From assembly GCA_018063485.1 (NCBI GenBank), contig JAGPBG010000023.1, positions 1 through 12,610 on the forward strand: a stretch of DNA of 12,610 nt. Reading direction: 5' to 3'. The DNA is from Cypionkella sp. (GTDB lineage: Bacteria; Pseudomonadota; Alphaproteobacteria; Rhodobacterales; Rhodobacteraceae). Below, piece by piece: positions 7,293 to 12,610 of this stretch. The notes beneath the pieces were generated by a model. That model was not told the origin of the DNA. It was given only the letters and a program-made list of their open reading frames with translations, and did no database searches. Within the stretch, counting starts at the first letter, position 1; every line of letters begins with the position of its first letter. A program made the translations under genes and the position numbers.

Positions 7293-8112
7293 ACTGGCGA
7301 CCGGCTTTGCCCTTTGGGCAGGGGTGGTTTGGGCTGGTTCGGTTTGGGCGGGGCCACCTGAACGGGTGGTCTCGGTCAATCTGTGCACCGATCAGTTGGC
7401 CATGCTGCTGGCAGCACCGGGGCAGTTGATTTCGGTGTCGCATCTGGCCTCCGACCCGCTTGCCTCTTCCATGGTAGCGCAGGCTGCGGGGTATCTGGTG
7501 AACCGGGGGCAGGCCGAGCAGGTGTTCTTGATGCACCCTGATCTGGTTTTGGCCGGAACCTTTACGCAAGGGGCCACGGTTGATCTGCTGCGCCGCCTGG
7601 GCGTGGAGGTGGTGCAGTTTCCCCCGGTCAATTCCTTGGCCGAGGCGGCGGCGCAAATGCGACAGATGGGGCGGGTATTGGGACGTGAGGCGGCGGGTGA
7701 GGCGATGGCCGCCAGGTTCGAGGCGGATGTGGCGGCACTGCTGGTAACCGGGCCAAAGGTGACGGCGGCGTTTTACTATCCCAATGGGTATACCACGGGG
7801 GCGGGGACGCTCTCCAATGAGGTGATGGAGTTGACGGGCTTTGCCAATATCGGCACCGAGGCGGGCCTGACGGGGGGGGGGACGTTGCCCCTTGAACGGT
7901 TGGTCATGGCCGAGCCGCGCATGATCGTGACCTCGACACCTTATCCCGGCGCATCGCGGGCCGAGGAAATATTAACCCATCCTGCCTTGGCCGCTTTGCG
8001 AGGCCGCGCTGGCCATCAAAGCACGACCGATGCCGATTGGGTTTGTGGCACACCCTATCTTGTGCGCGCGATAACCGGGATGGCGGCGGCGCGGCGGGGT
8101 TTGGGAGAATGA
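7267..8112 (+). CDS. btuF: Periplasmic corrinoid-binding protein (BtuF-like)
   Basis: The protein has 281 residues, slightly longer than E. coli BtuF. A signal peptide is visible (RRSSKL followed by a hydrophobic stretch, cleavage near residue 28, after SVWA). The mature N-terminus PERVVSVNLCTDQLAMLLA is the typical opening of helical-backbone (class III, TroA-like) binding proteins for B12 and iron chelates. It should hand the corrinoid to the BtuC/BtuD pair. The ATG at 7267 lies 26 nt inside the end of btuB in another frame. It is the only start that includes the signal peptide, and a GGGCGGG sequence stands upstream as a possible binding site. A run of ten Gs (7872-7881) encodes part of Thr and three Gly (about residues 202-205) and does not break the frame. 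A siderophore-binding role cannot be excluded from this protein alone; the riboswitch and CbiZ decide for corrinoids. Confidence 0.9.
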   Translation: MLGFRRSSKLATGFALWAGVVWAGSVWAGPPERVVSVNLCTDQLAMLLAAPGQLISVSHLASDPLASSMVAQAAGYLVNRGQAEQVFLMHPDLVLAGTFTQGATVDLLRRLGVEVVQFPPVNSLAEAAAQMRQMGRVLGREAAGEAMAARFEADVAALLVTGPKVTAAFYYPNGYTTGAGTLSNEVMELTGFANIGTEAGLTGGGTLPLERLVMAEPRMIVTSTPYPGASRAEEILTHPALAALRGRAGHQSTTDADWVCGTPYLVRAITGMAAARRGLGE

Positions 8113-9089
8113 GAGTGCTCGCAGGCCTGACGGCGCTGGTGCTGGTGCTGTTTTTCGCCTCGCTTTTGGTGGGGCCAGCGGGCTTGGGCCTGGGTGAGAG
8201 CCTGACAGCCCTGTTTACAGGCAAAGGCGAGGCGGTGGTGTTGGTGATGCGCGATATTCGCCTGCCGCGCGCGCTGTTGGGGTTGATGATTGGCGCGGTG
8301 CTGGGGCTTTCGGGGGCGGCGATGCAGGGCTACCTGCGCAACCCTTTGGCCGAACCGGGGTTGATCGGGGTATCCTCCTCGGCGGCTTTGGGTGCGGTGT
8401 TGGCACTGCAAACGGGAGTGGCCGCGAGTTTCGCATTGGCGCTGCCGCTTTGTGGTTTGCTGGGTGCGGGCGTGTCGGTGGTTTTGGTCTTGGGGATGGC
8501 GGGTCCGAGAGGTGGGGCGCTGGCGTTGATCCTTGCGGGGATTGCGATTTCGGCACTGACCGGCGCTATGACCTCGCTGGTGCTGAACCTGTCACCCAAC
8601 CCGTTTGCGGCGATGGAGATTGTGTATTGGATGATGGGATCACTAGCCGATCGCTCGATGCTGCATGTGGGGCTGGCGGCTCCGTTCATGGGGGTGGGGG
8701 CGGTGATGTTGCTGTCACTGGGGCGCGGTTTGGATGCCTTGACCTTGGGGGAGGATGTGGCGGCCTCGTTGGGGATTGGCTTGGCGCGGCTGCGATTGGT
8801 GTTGGTTATTGGCACCGCCTTGGCCGTGGGAGCGGCGGTGTCGGTCGCGGGAACCGTTGGGTTCGTCGGGTTGGTGGTGCCGCATGTGCTGCGGCCATGG
8901 GTGGGGGGGCGGCCTTCGGCCTTGCTGCCCGCCTCGGCGCTGGGCGGGGCTGCGATGTTGCTTGCCGCAGATGTCGCGGTTCGGGTGGTGGCGCCGGATA
9001 CGGATTTGAAGCTGGGAGTGCTGACGGCTTTGGTGGGGGCACCGTTCTTTTTGCATCTGATCTGGCGGATGCGGGGGGTGGAGGCGTGA
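8109..9089 (+). CDS. btuC: Corrinoid ABC transporter permease (BtuC-like, FecCD family)
   Basis: The start at 8109 makes an ATGA overlap with the btuF stop and gives 326 residues, the normal size. A longer frame starting at 8037 would add a non-hydrophobic extension inside btuF and is less likely. The sequence is very hydrophobic with about nine to ten helices. FecCD-family hallmarks are RLPR (51-54), the segment AAMQGYLRNPLAEPGLIGVS (70-89), GTVGFVGLVVPHVLR, and the C-terminal APDTDLKLGVLTALVGAPFF. It forms the inner-membrane channel as a homodimer driven by the next gene's ATPase. The coding strand is markedly G-rich with several runs of 6-7 Gs. Translational coupling to btuF is likely. Confidence 0.92.
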   Translation: MRVLAGLTALVLVLFFASLLVGPAGLGLGESLTALFTGKGEAVVLVMRDIRLPRALLGLMIGAVLGLSGAAMQGYLRNPLAEPGLIGVSSSAALGAVLALQTGVAASFALALPLCGLLGAGVSVVLVLGMAGPRGGALALILAGIAISALTGAMTSLVLNLSPNPFAAMEIVYWMMGSLADRSMLHVGLAAPFMGVGAVMLLSLGRGLDALTLGEDVAASLGIGLARLRLVLVIGTALAVGAAVSVAGTVGFVGLVVPHVLRPWVGGRPSALLPASALGGAAMLLAADVAVRVVAPDTDLKLGVLTALVGAPFFLHLIWRMRGVEA

Positions 9090-9144
9090 AGGGGCGTATT
9101 AACGCGGGGGTTCTTGTGGTCGGGCACGCCAGTGAGGGCCAATC

Positions 9145-9879
9145 ATGACGTTGCTTGAGCTTGAAAATTTCACCGTGCGACGCGGGGTTTGTCCGGTGGT
9201 TGATCGGGCTGATCTAACCATTGACGAGGGTGAGTTCGTGGGGCTGATCGGGCCGAACGGGGCGGGGAAAACCTCGCTTATGCGGGGTGCTGTGGGGCTG
9301 TTGCCGCATGAGGGGCGATCGAATCTGACGGCGACGGCGGCACGGGGGCGGGCGGTGGCGTTCCTTCCGCAGGGGCGTGAAATTGCCTGGCCGGTGTCGG
9401 TATCTGATCTGGTGGCGCTGGGGCGCGGGCCGCATGGCGCGGCGGGGGCTGAGGCCGCGGTGGCGCGGGCTTTGGCCCGGATGGGGCTTGAGGGGCATCG
9501 CGACCGGATTGCCACCCGGCTTTCGGGCGGCGAGCAGGCGCGGGTGCTGATAGCGCGGGCTTTGGCGCAGGAAACCCCGCTTTTGGTGGCCGATGAGCCG
9601 GGGGCAGGGCTGGACCCCGAGCAGCAGCTTCGCACCATGCAGGTGTTTCAGGATATCGCTGCCGAAGGGCGGGCGGTGTTCGCCTCGATTCACGATCTGG
9701 GGCTTGCGGCGCGGTCTTGCTCGCGGTTGGTCTTGATGTCGCGCGGGCGGATTGTCGCGGACGGGGTACCACGCGATGTGCTGTCGGATGAGAATTTGGC
9801 GCAGGTGTTTGGCGTGCGCGGCTATCATGCGGAAACGACGGATGGGCCGGTGTTCCAGCCGACGGGTTTGCTGCGGTGA
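9145..9879 (+). CDS. btuD: Corrinoid ABC transporter ATPase (BtuD-like)
   Basis: The protein has 244 residues with all ATPase motifs: Walker A GPNGAGKT (36-43), Q-loop glutamine 76 in FLPQGREIAWP, signature LSGGEQAR (126-133), Walker B LLVADE (146-151) and H-loop H183 in SIHDLGLAA. The FLPQ...WPVSVSDLVALGR arrangement is that of BtuD/FecE/HmuV-type importers. It energises the BtuC-like permease. It is preceded by the only real gap in the operon, 55 nt from the permease stop, and a GAGGG binding site lies 6 nt before the ATG. Its stop overlaps the start of cbiZ. Confidence 0.92.
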   Translation: MTLLELENFTVRRGVCPVVDRADLTIDEGEFVGLIGPNGAGKTSLMRGAVGLLPHEGRSNLTATAARGRAVAFLPQGREIAWPVSVSDLVALGRGPHGAAGAEAAVARALARMGLEGHRDRIATRLSGGEQARVLIARALAQETPLLVADEPGAGLDPEQQLRTMQVFQDIAAEGRAVFASIHDLGLAARSCSRLVLMSRGRIVADGVPRDVLSDENLAQVFGVRGYHAETTDGPVFQPTGLLR

Positions 9880-10535
9880 GCGTCACCCTGCGCCGCCCGT
9901 GGCTGGAGTTGCGACTGCCACGCGTGATGCGGGTGCTAAGCTGGGCACCCTACGGTGCAGGCTATCGCGATACCGACCTGATTTTGTGGCGCGAGGTGCG
10001 CAATGCCGATCTTGGCCCCGGTTTTGAGGTGGAGCCTTGGTTTGCTGACGAGATGCGGGCCAACGCCGGGGCCGTGGGGATGCTGACCTCGCGTGATGTC
10101 GGGGGCTGGCGGGAGGCTTTGGCGGCGGTCGATGGGATCGAGGCCTCTTGCGTGGCCACCGTGGGTCTGTCCAATGCGGAAAGCGTCGGGCGGCGGTTGC
10201 CGTATCATTCGGCAGATTATGGCACGATCAATCTGGGCGTTTGGGTGGGTGCGGGACTGACAGAGGTGGCACAGCTTGAGGCCATGTCAGTTGTGGTTCA
10301 GGCGCGCACGGCGGCGGTGATGGCGGCGGGGCTGGCGCTTGCGACAGGTATCGCCACTGGCACCGGCACCGATTGTGTCGCCCTGGCCTGCGATACAGGG
10401 GCGGGTCGCTATGCGGGCCTGCATACGGCGGTGGGTGAGGCTTTGGGCGCCGCGGTGCGCAATGCGGTGGCGCAAGCCTGTTGCGATTGGCTGATCTGGC
10501 GCGATGCAGAACGGGCAAGGCGCGGGCAGCTTTAA
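9876..10535 (+). CDS. cbiZ: Adenosylcobinamide amidohydrolase CbiZ
   Basis: The 219-residue protein carries the CbiZ family features: TVGLSNAES (96-104), the glycine/threonine stretch ATGTGTDCVALAC (160-172) and YAGLHTAVGEALGAAV (179-194). CbiZ hydrolyses the amide bond between the corrin ring and the aminopropanol arm of adenosylcobinamide, giving adenosylcobyric acid, which the cell can then use to build its own cobamide. For the Rhodobacter sphaeroides homologue, cleavage of pseudocobalamin and a role in cobamide remodelling have been described. The start is a GTG at 9876 that overlaps the ATPase stop (GTGA), so translation is probably coupled. Its position directly after the transporter means imported corrinoids can be trimmed at once. 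No transmembrane segment or signal peptide is seen, so it is cytoplasmic. The other salvage genes (cbiB/cobD, cobU, cobS, the adenosyltransferase) are not in the window. Its TAA stop overlaps the stop of the convergent gene by 2 nt. Confidence 0.93.
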   Translation: MSVTLRRPWLELRLPRVMRVLSWAPYGAGYRDTDLILWREVRNADLGPGFEVEPWFADEMRANAGAVGMLTSRDVGGWREALAAVDGIEASCVATVGLSNAESVGRRLPYHSADYGTINLGVWVGAGLTEVAQLEAMSVVVQARTAAVMAAGLALATGIATGTGTDCVALACDTGAGRYAGLHTAVGEALGAAVRNAVAQACCDWLIWRDAERARRGQL

Positions 10536-10834
10536 GGCAGGGTGATCCTGATCTCCTGGGCCAGTTTGCCGTCGGGGGAGAAGATCAGGATGCGATTGTC
10601 GGCGGTGGTGACGGCGAACCAACCGGGGCCAGTGGTGAAGGCCAAGGCGGTTGTGTCTGCTGGCAGTTCAAGTGATGCGGGCAAGACCGGCGTGGTGACT
10701 CTTGGCATCCGGGTGACAAGCAGGCCGGTGATGGTTATGACAGCGCCGATCATGGTGATCATCAGCGCGATCACCAGTATTTTCAACAGGCGGAGCGAGG
10801 GCGGCAGCTTTTGCTCGATAGGAGTGTCGGTCAT
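10532..10834 (-). CDS. Small single-pass membrane protein of unknown function (Rhodobacteraceae family, probably DUF6476)
   Basis: A 100-residue protein is read from the ATG at 10834. It has a short polar N-terminus rich in acidic residues and prolines (TDTPIEQKLPPSLR), one membrane helix (about residues 18-42), then a roughly 58-residue soluble tail with beta-like strands (GWFAVTTADNRILIFSPDGK). It resembles small Rhodobacteraceae proteins that I recall as DUF6476; that name is from memory. The tail faces the periplasm if the positive N-terminal side stays inside. AAAGGG, 7 nt before the start, could be its ribosome binding site. The gene overlaps its neighbours at both ends: its stop shares bases with the cbiZ stop and its start codon shares bases with that of rluD. 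Further in-frame ATGs up to 11086 would run deep into rluD and are rejected. Confidence 0.78.
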   Translation of the reverse strand: MTDTPIEQKLPPSLRLLKILVIALMITMIGAVITITGLLVTRMPRVTTPVLPASLELPADTTALAFTTGPGWFAVTTADNRILIFSPDGKLAQEIRITLP

Positions 10835-11855
10835 GAATGGCCCTTTGGATATTTTGCGCGTGGTCATCGGTGCCGATGCGCCCGCCCGTCTTGATAAGGC
10901 ACTTGCGGCTTTGGTGCCACAGGAAGCATCATTGTCGCGCTCGCGTCTGATGAAGATGATTGCCGAGGGGGATGTCTCGCGCGGCGGTGTGGTGGTGACG
11001 GATGCCAAGGCCAAGGTGATTGAGGGCGAGGAATATGCCTTGCGGTTGGCCCCTGCGGTGGCGGTCGAGACGCTGGCCGAGGCCATGCCGCTGGTGGTGG
11101 TCTATGAAGACGCCGATCTGATCGTGATCGACAAACCGGCGGGGATGGTGGTGCATCCGGCACCGGGGACGCCTTCGGGAACGCTGGTGAATGCGCTCTT
11201 GGCCCATTGCGGCGATACGCTTTCGGGCATTGGCGGCGAGCGGCGGCCGGGGATTGTCCACCGTATCGACAAGGATACGACCGGGCTGCTGGTGGTGGCG
11301 AAATCGGACCGCGCGCATCATGGTTTGGCTGCCCAGTTTGAGGCGCATAGCGTCAAGCGCCATTATCTGGCGGCGGTGAACGGGGTGCCATCGGCGAGTG
11401 ATCCGCGCTTGCGGGGCTTGCGGGGTGTAAGTTTCGAGGCGGGTGGCATCCTTCGCATCGCCACACATCTGGCCCGGCACAAGACGGATCGGCAACGTCA
11501 GGCCGTGGTCTGGGAGCAGGGGCGCCATGCGGTAACGCGGGTGCGGGTGGTGGAAGACTTTTCCGGGGCAGCCTCGCTGGTGGAATGCTGGCTGGAAACC
11601 GGGCGGACGCATCAGATCCGGGTGCATTTGGCCCATGCAGGGCATGGATTGATCGGCGATCAAACCTATGGTGGCAAGCGCAGACTGTCGCCAAAGACCT
11701 TCGCCGATGGGGCCGAAGTGGGGAACCTTTTCCCGCGCCAGGCTTTACATGCAGCAAGTCTGGGATTCCTGCATCCGGTGACGGGCGAGGCGATGGAGTT
11801 CACTTCGCCTTTGCCGGGTGATATGCAAGCCCTGTTGTCAGCGCTGCGCGTCTGA
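10833..11855 (+). CDS. rluD: 23S rRNA pseudouridine synthase, RluA family (RluD-like)
   Basis: The 340-residue protein has an N-terminal S4 RNA-binding domain (about residues 17-75: ARLDKALAAL ... SRSRLMKMIAEGDV) and a pseudouridine synthase domain. The catalytic motif is HRIDKDTTGLLVV with catalytic aspartate D146, preceded by VIDKPAGMVVHPAPG and followed by LETGRTHQIRVHLAHAGHG and the C-terminal PRQALHAASLGFLHP. By family it converts uridines in helix 69 of 23S rRNA to pseudouridine. The start is ATG 10833, supported by AGGAG 8 nt upstream and by alignment with the usual short pre-S4 N-terminus. A longer frame from 10542 would be antisense to the membrane protein gene and lacks family sequence. 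The start codon overlaps that of the divergent small gene within TCATGA. Confidence 0.93.
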   Translation: MNGPLDILRVVIGADAPARLDKALAALVPQEASLSRSRLMKMIAEGDVSRGGVVVTDAKAKVIEGEEYALRLAPAVAVETLAEAMPLVVVYEDADLIVIDKPAGMVVHPAPGTPSGTLVNALLAHCGDTLSGIGGERRPGIVHRIDKDTTGLLVVAKSDRAHHGLAAQFEAHSVKRHYLAAVNGVPSASDPRLRGLRGVSFEAGGILRIATHLARHKTDRQRQAVVWEQGRHAVTRVRVVEDFSGAASLVECWLETGRTHQIRVHLAHAGHGLIGDQTYGGKRRLSPKTFADGAEVGNLFPRQALHAASLGFLHPVTGEAMEFTSPLPGDMQALLSALRV

Positions 11856-12014
11856 CAGATTTGTGATCTGGCTGACACAATGCTTCAAACCGACGGAACC
11901 ATGATTACCTGACGTTAAAGATAGTGTGTCAGAGGTCATCCGTTTCGGTCTTACTGACGTATGAAGATCATTCGGGGGCGACTTTGCACCGAAAACCAAA
12001 GGGGGGCGTCACAT
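11856..12014 (+). promoter_or_regulatory. Spacer between rluD and rpoH with several inverted repeats
   Basis: The spacer holds a 5-bp hairpin CAGAT/ATCTG (11856-11870), a perfect 8-bp inverted repeat CTGACACA (11872-11879) with TGTGTCAG (11925-11932), and a 7-bp pair TTTCGGT (11943-11949) with ACCGAAA (11988-11994). TGTCAG/CTGACA also occurs at the end of rluD (11836-11841 with 11852-11857). The rpoH ribosome binding site AAGGGGGG lies at 11999-12006. A heat-shock sigma factor gene is expected to have its own regulated promoter here, but I could not assign a confident -35/-10 pair. Confidence 0.5.
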
Positions 12015-12610
12015 ATGAGCACCTATGCCAATCTGCCTGCACCCAGCCCGGAACAGGGGCTGAACCGCTATATGCAGGAAATCCGGAAATTTCCTCTGTT
12101 GGAGCCGGAAGAGGAATATATGCTGGCAAAGCGGTGGGTTGACCACCAAGACAGCACGGCGGCGCACAAGATGGTGACGTCGCACCTGCGCCTTGCCGCA
12201 AAAATCGCCATGGGCTATCGCGGATATGGCCTGCCGCAGGCGGAAGTGATTTCCGAGGCGAATGTCGGCCTGATGCAGGCCGTGAAGCGGTTCGATCCCG
12301 AAAAGGGCTTCCGGCTGGCCACCTATGCGATGTGGTGGATTCGGGCTTCGATTCAGGAATATATCCTGCGGTCATGGTCTTTGGTGAAACTGGGCACCAC
12401 CTCGGCGCAGAAGAAGCTGTTTTTCAACCTGCGCAAGGCCAAGGCCAAGGTCGGCGCGTTGGAAGAGGGCGATTTGCGGCCCGAGAATGTGGCCCGCATT
12501 GCCACTGAATTGAACGTGAGCGAAACCGAAGTGATCGACATGAACCGTCGGCTCGCCGGTGGCGATGCATCGCTGAACGTGATGGTCGGCTCGGATGGCG
12601 ACAGCACAAC
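12015..12610 (+). CDS. rpoH: Heat-shock RNA polymerase sigma factor RpoH (partial, C-terminus beyond right edge)
   Basis: The first 198 residues of about 290-300 are present. The sequence contains conserved region 2 (HLRLAAKIAMGYRGYGLP, EANVGLMQAVKRFDPEKGF, ATYAMWWIRASIQEYILRS) and the RpoH box QKKLFFNLR (132-140), which distinguishes RpoH from other sigma-70 members. The opening MSTYANLPAPSPEQGLNRYM is what I recall for the RpoH-I type of Rhodobacteraceae, which often carry two rpoH genes; that subtype call is inference. It directs transcription of chaperone and protease genes after heat or other protein damage. The ATG at 12015 has AAGGGGGG 8 nt upstream. Region 4 lies outside the window. 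Confidence 0.95.
   Translation, partial: MSTYANLPAPSPEQGLNRYMQEIRKFPLLEPEEEYMLAKRWVDHQDSTAAHKMVTSHLRLAAKIAMGYRGYGLPQAEVISEANVGLMQAVKRFDPEKGFRLATYAMWWIRASIQEYILRSWSLVKLGTTSAQKKLFFNLRKAKAKVGALEEGDLRPENVARIATELNVSETEVIDMNRRLAGGDASLNVMVGSDGDST

Noticed and set aside
8037..8108. Longer N-terminus for the permease
   Set aside because: It would overlap btuF by 76 nt and add a non-hydrophobic stretch; the ATG at 8109 overlaps the btuF stop as ATGA and begins directly with the first membrane helix.
8330..9142. 270-codon minus-strand frame across btuC
   Set aside because: It is a low-complexity Pro/Ala/Ser/Thr-rich antisense frame over a clear FecCD permease.
7267..9879. Siderophore or haem uptake operon
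   Set aside because: The protein families alone would allow it, but the cobalamin riboswitch upstream and CbiZ downstream point to corrinoids.
10542..10832. 97-codon N-terminal extension of rluD
   Set aside because: It is antisense to the small membrane protein gene and lies before the normal pre-S4 N-terminus; the ATG at 10833 has a good AGGAG site.
11895..11916. EcfG-type general stress promoter (GGAAC ... CGTT) before rpoH
   Set aside because: The spacer is 13 nt, shorter than the 16-17 nt expected for that promoter class.

Overview
The window comes from a GC-rich alphaproteobacterium, most likely a member of the Rhodobacteraceae/Paracoccaceae. This rests on protein style: a PotABCD-type polyamine transporter, a BtuBFCD-CbiZ corrinoid cassette like those of purple non-sulfur relatives, an RpoH with the alphaproteobacterial RpoH box, and a small membrane protein that I recall from Rhodobacteraceae only. 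No rRNA, tRNA, CRISPR array, transposase or phage gene is visible. This is ordinary chromosomal sequence with dense operons.

Left part (1-4869, all minus strand). A polyamine ABC transporter operon is transcribed right to left as potA, potB, potC, potD. The gene joints are very tight: a 3-nt gap, then an 8-nt overlap, then a 53-nt gap before the binding protein. About 125 nt beyond potD, on the same strand, lies an amidase-signature hydrolase that runs off the left edge. Four hairpins stand in a row between potD and the amidase.

Middle (4870-5435). This is a divergent control region. A sigma-70-like promoter (TTGACT, 16 nt, TATGAA) leads directly into a textbook cobalamin riboswitch with an intact B12 box, followed by a 147-nt leader.

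Centre-right (5436-10535, plus strand). The riboswitch sits at the head of a five-gene corrinoid operon: an outer-membrane TonB-dependent receptor (BtuB-like), a periplasmic binding protein (BtuF-like), an inner-membrane permease (BtuC-like), an ATPase (BtuD-like) and CbiZ, an adenosylcobinamide amidohydrolase. Together they describe import of corrinoids across both membranes, then removal of the lower-ligand arm so that the cell can rebuild its preferred cobamide. The riboswitch is expected to lower expression when adenosylcobalamin is plentiful.

Right end (10532-12610). A 100-residue single-pass membrane protein gene on the minus strand is wedged between cbiZ, whose stop codon it overlaps, and rluD, whose start codon it overlaps. 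rluD encodes a 23S rRNA pseudouridine synthase. After a 159-nt spacer with several inverted repeats comes rpoH, the heat-shock sigma factor, cut by the right edge.

The best leads are the cobamide remodelling cassette with its riboswitch and expression platform, the gene locked by overlaps at both ends, and the hairpin clusters after potD and before rpoH. I see no clearly unprecedented system.
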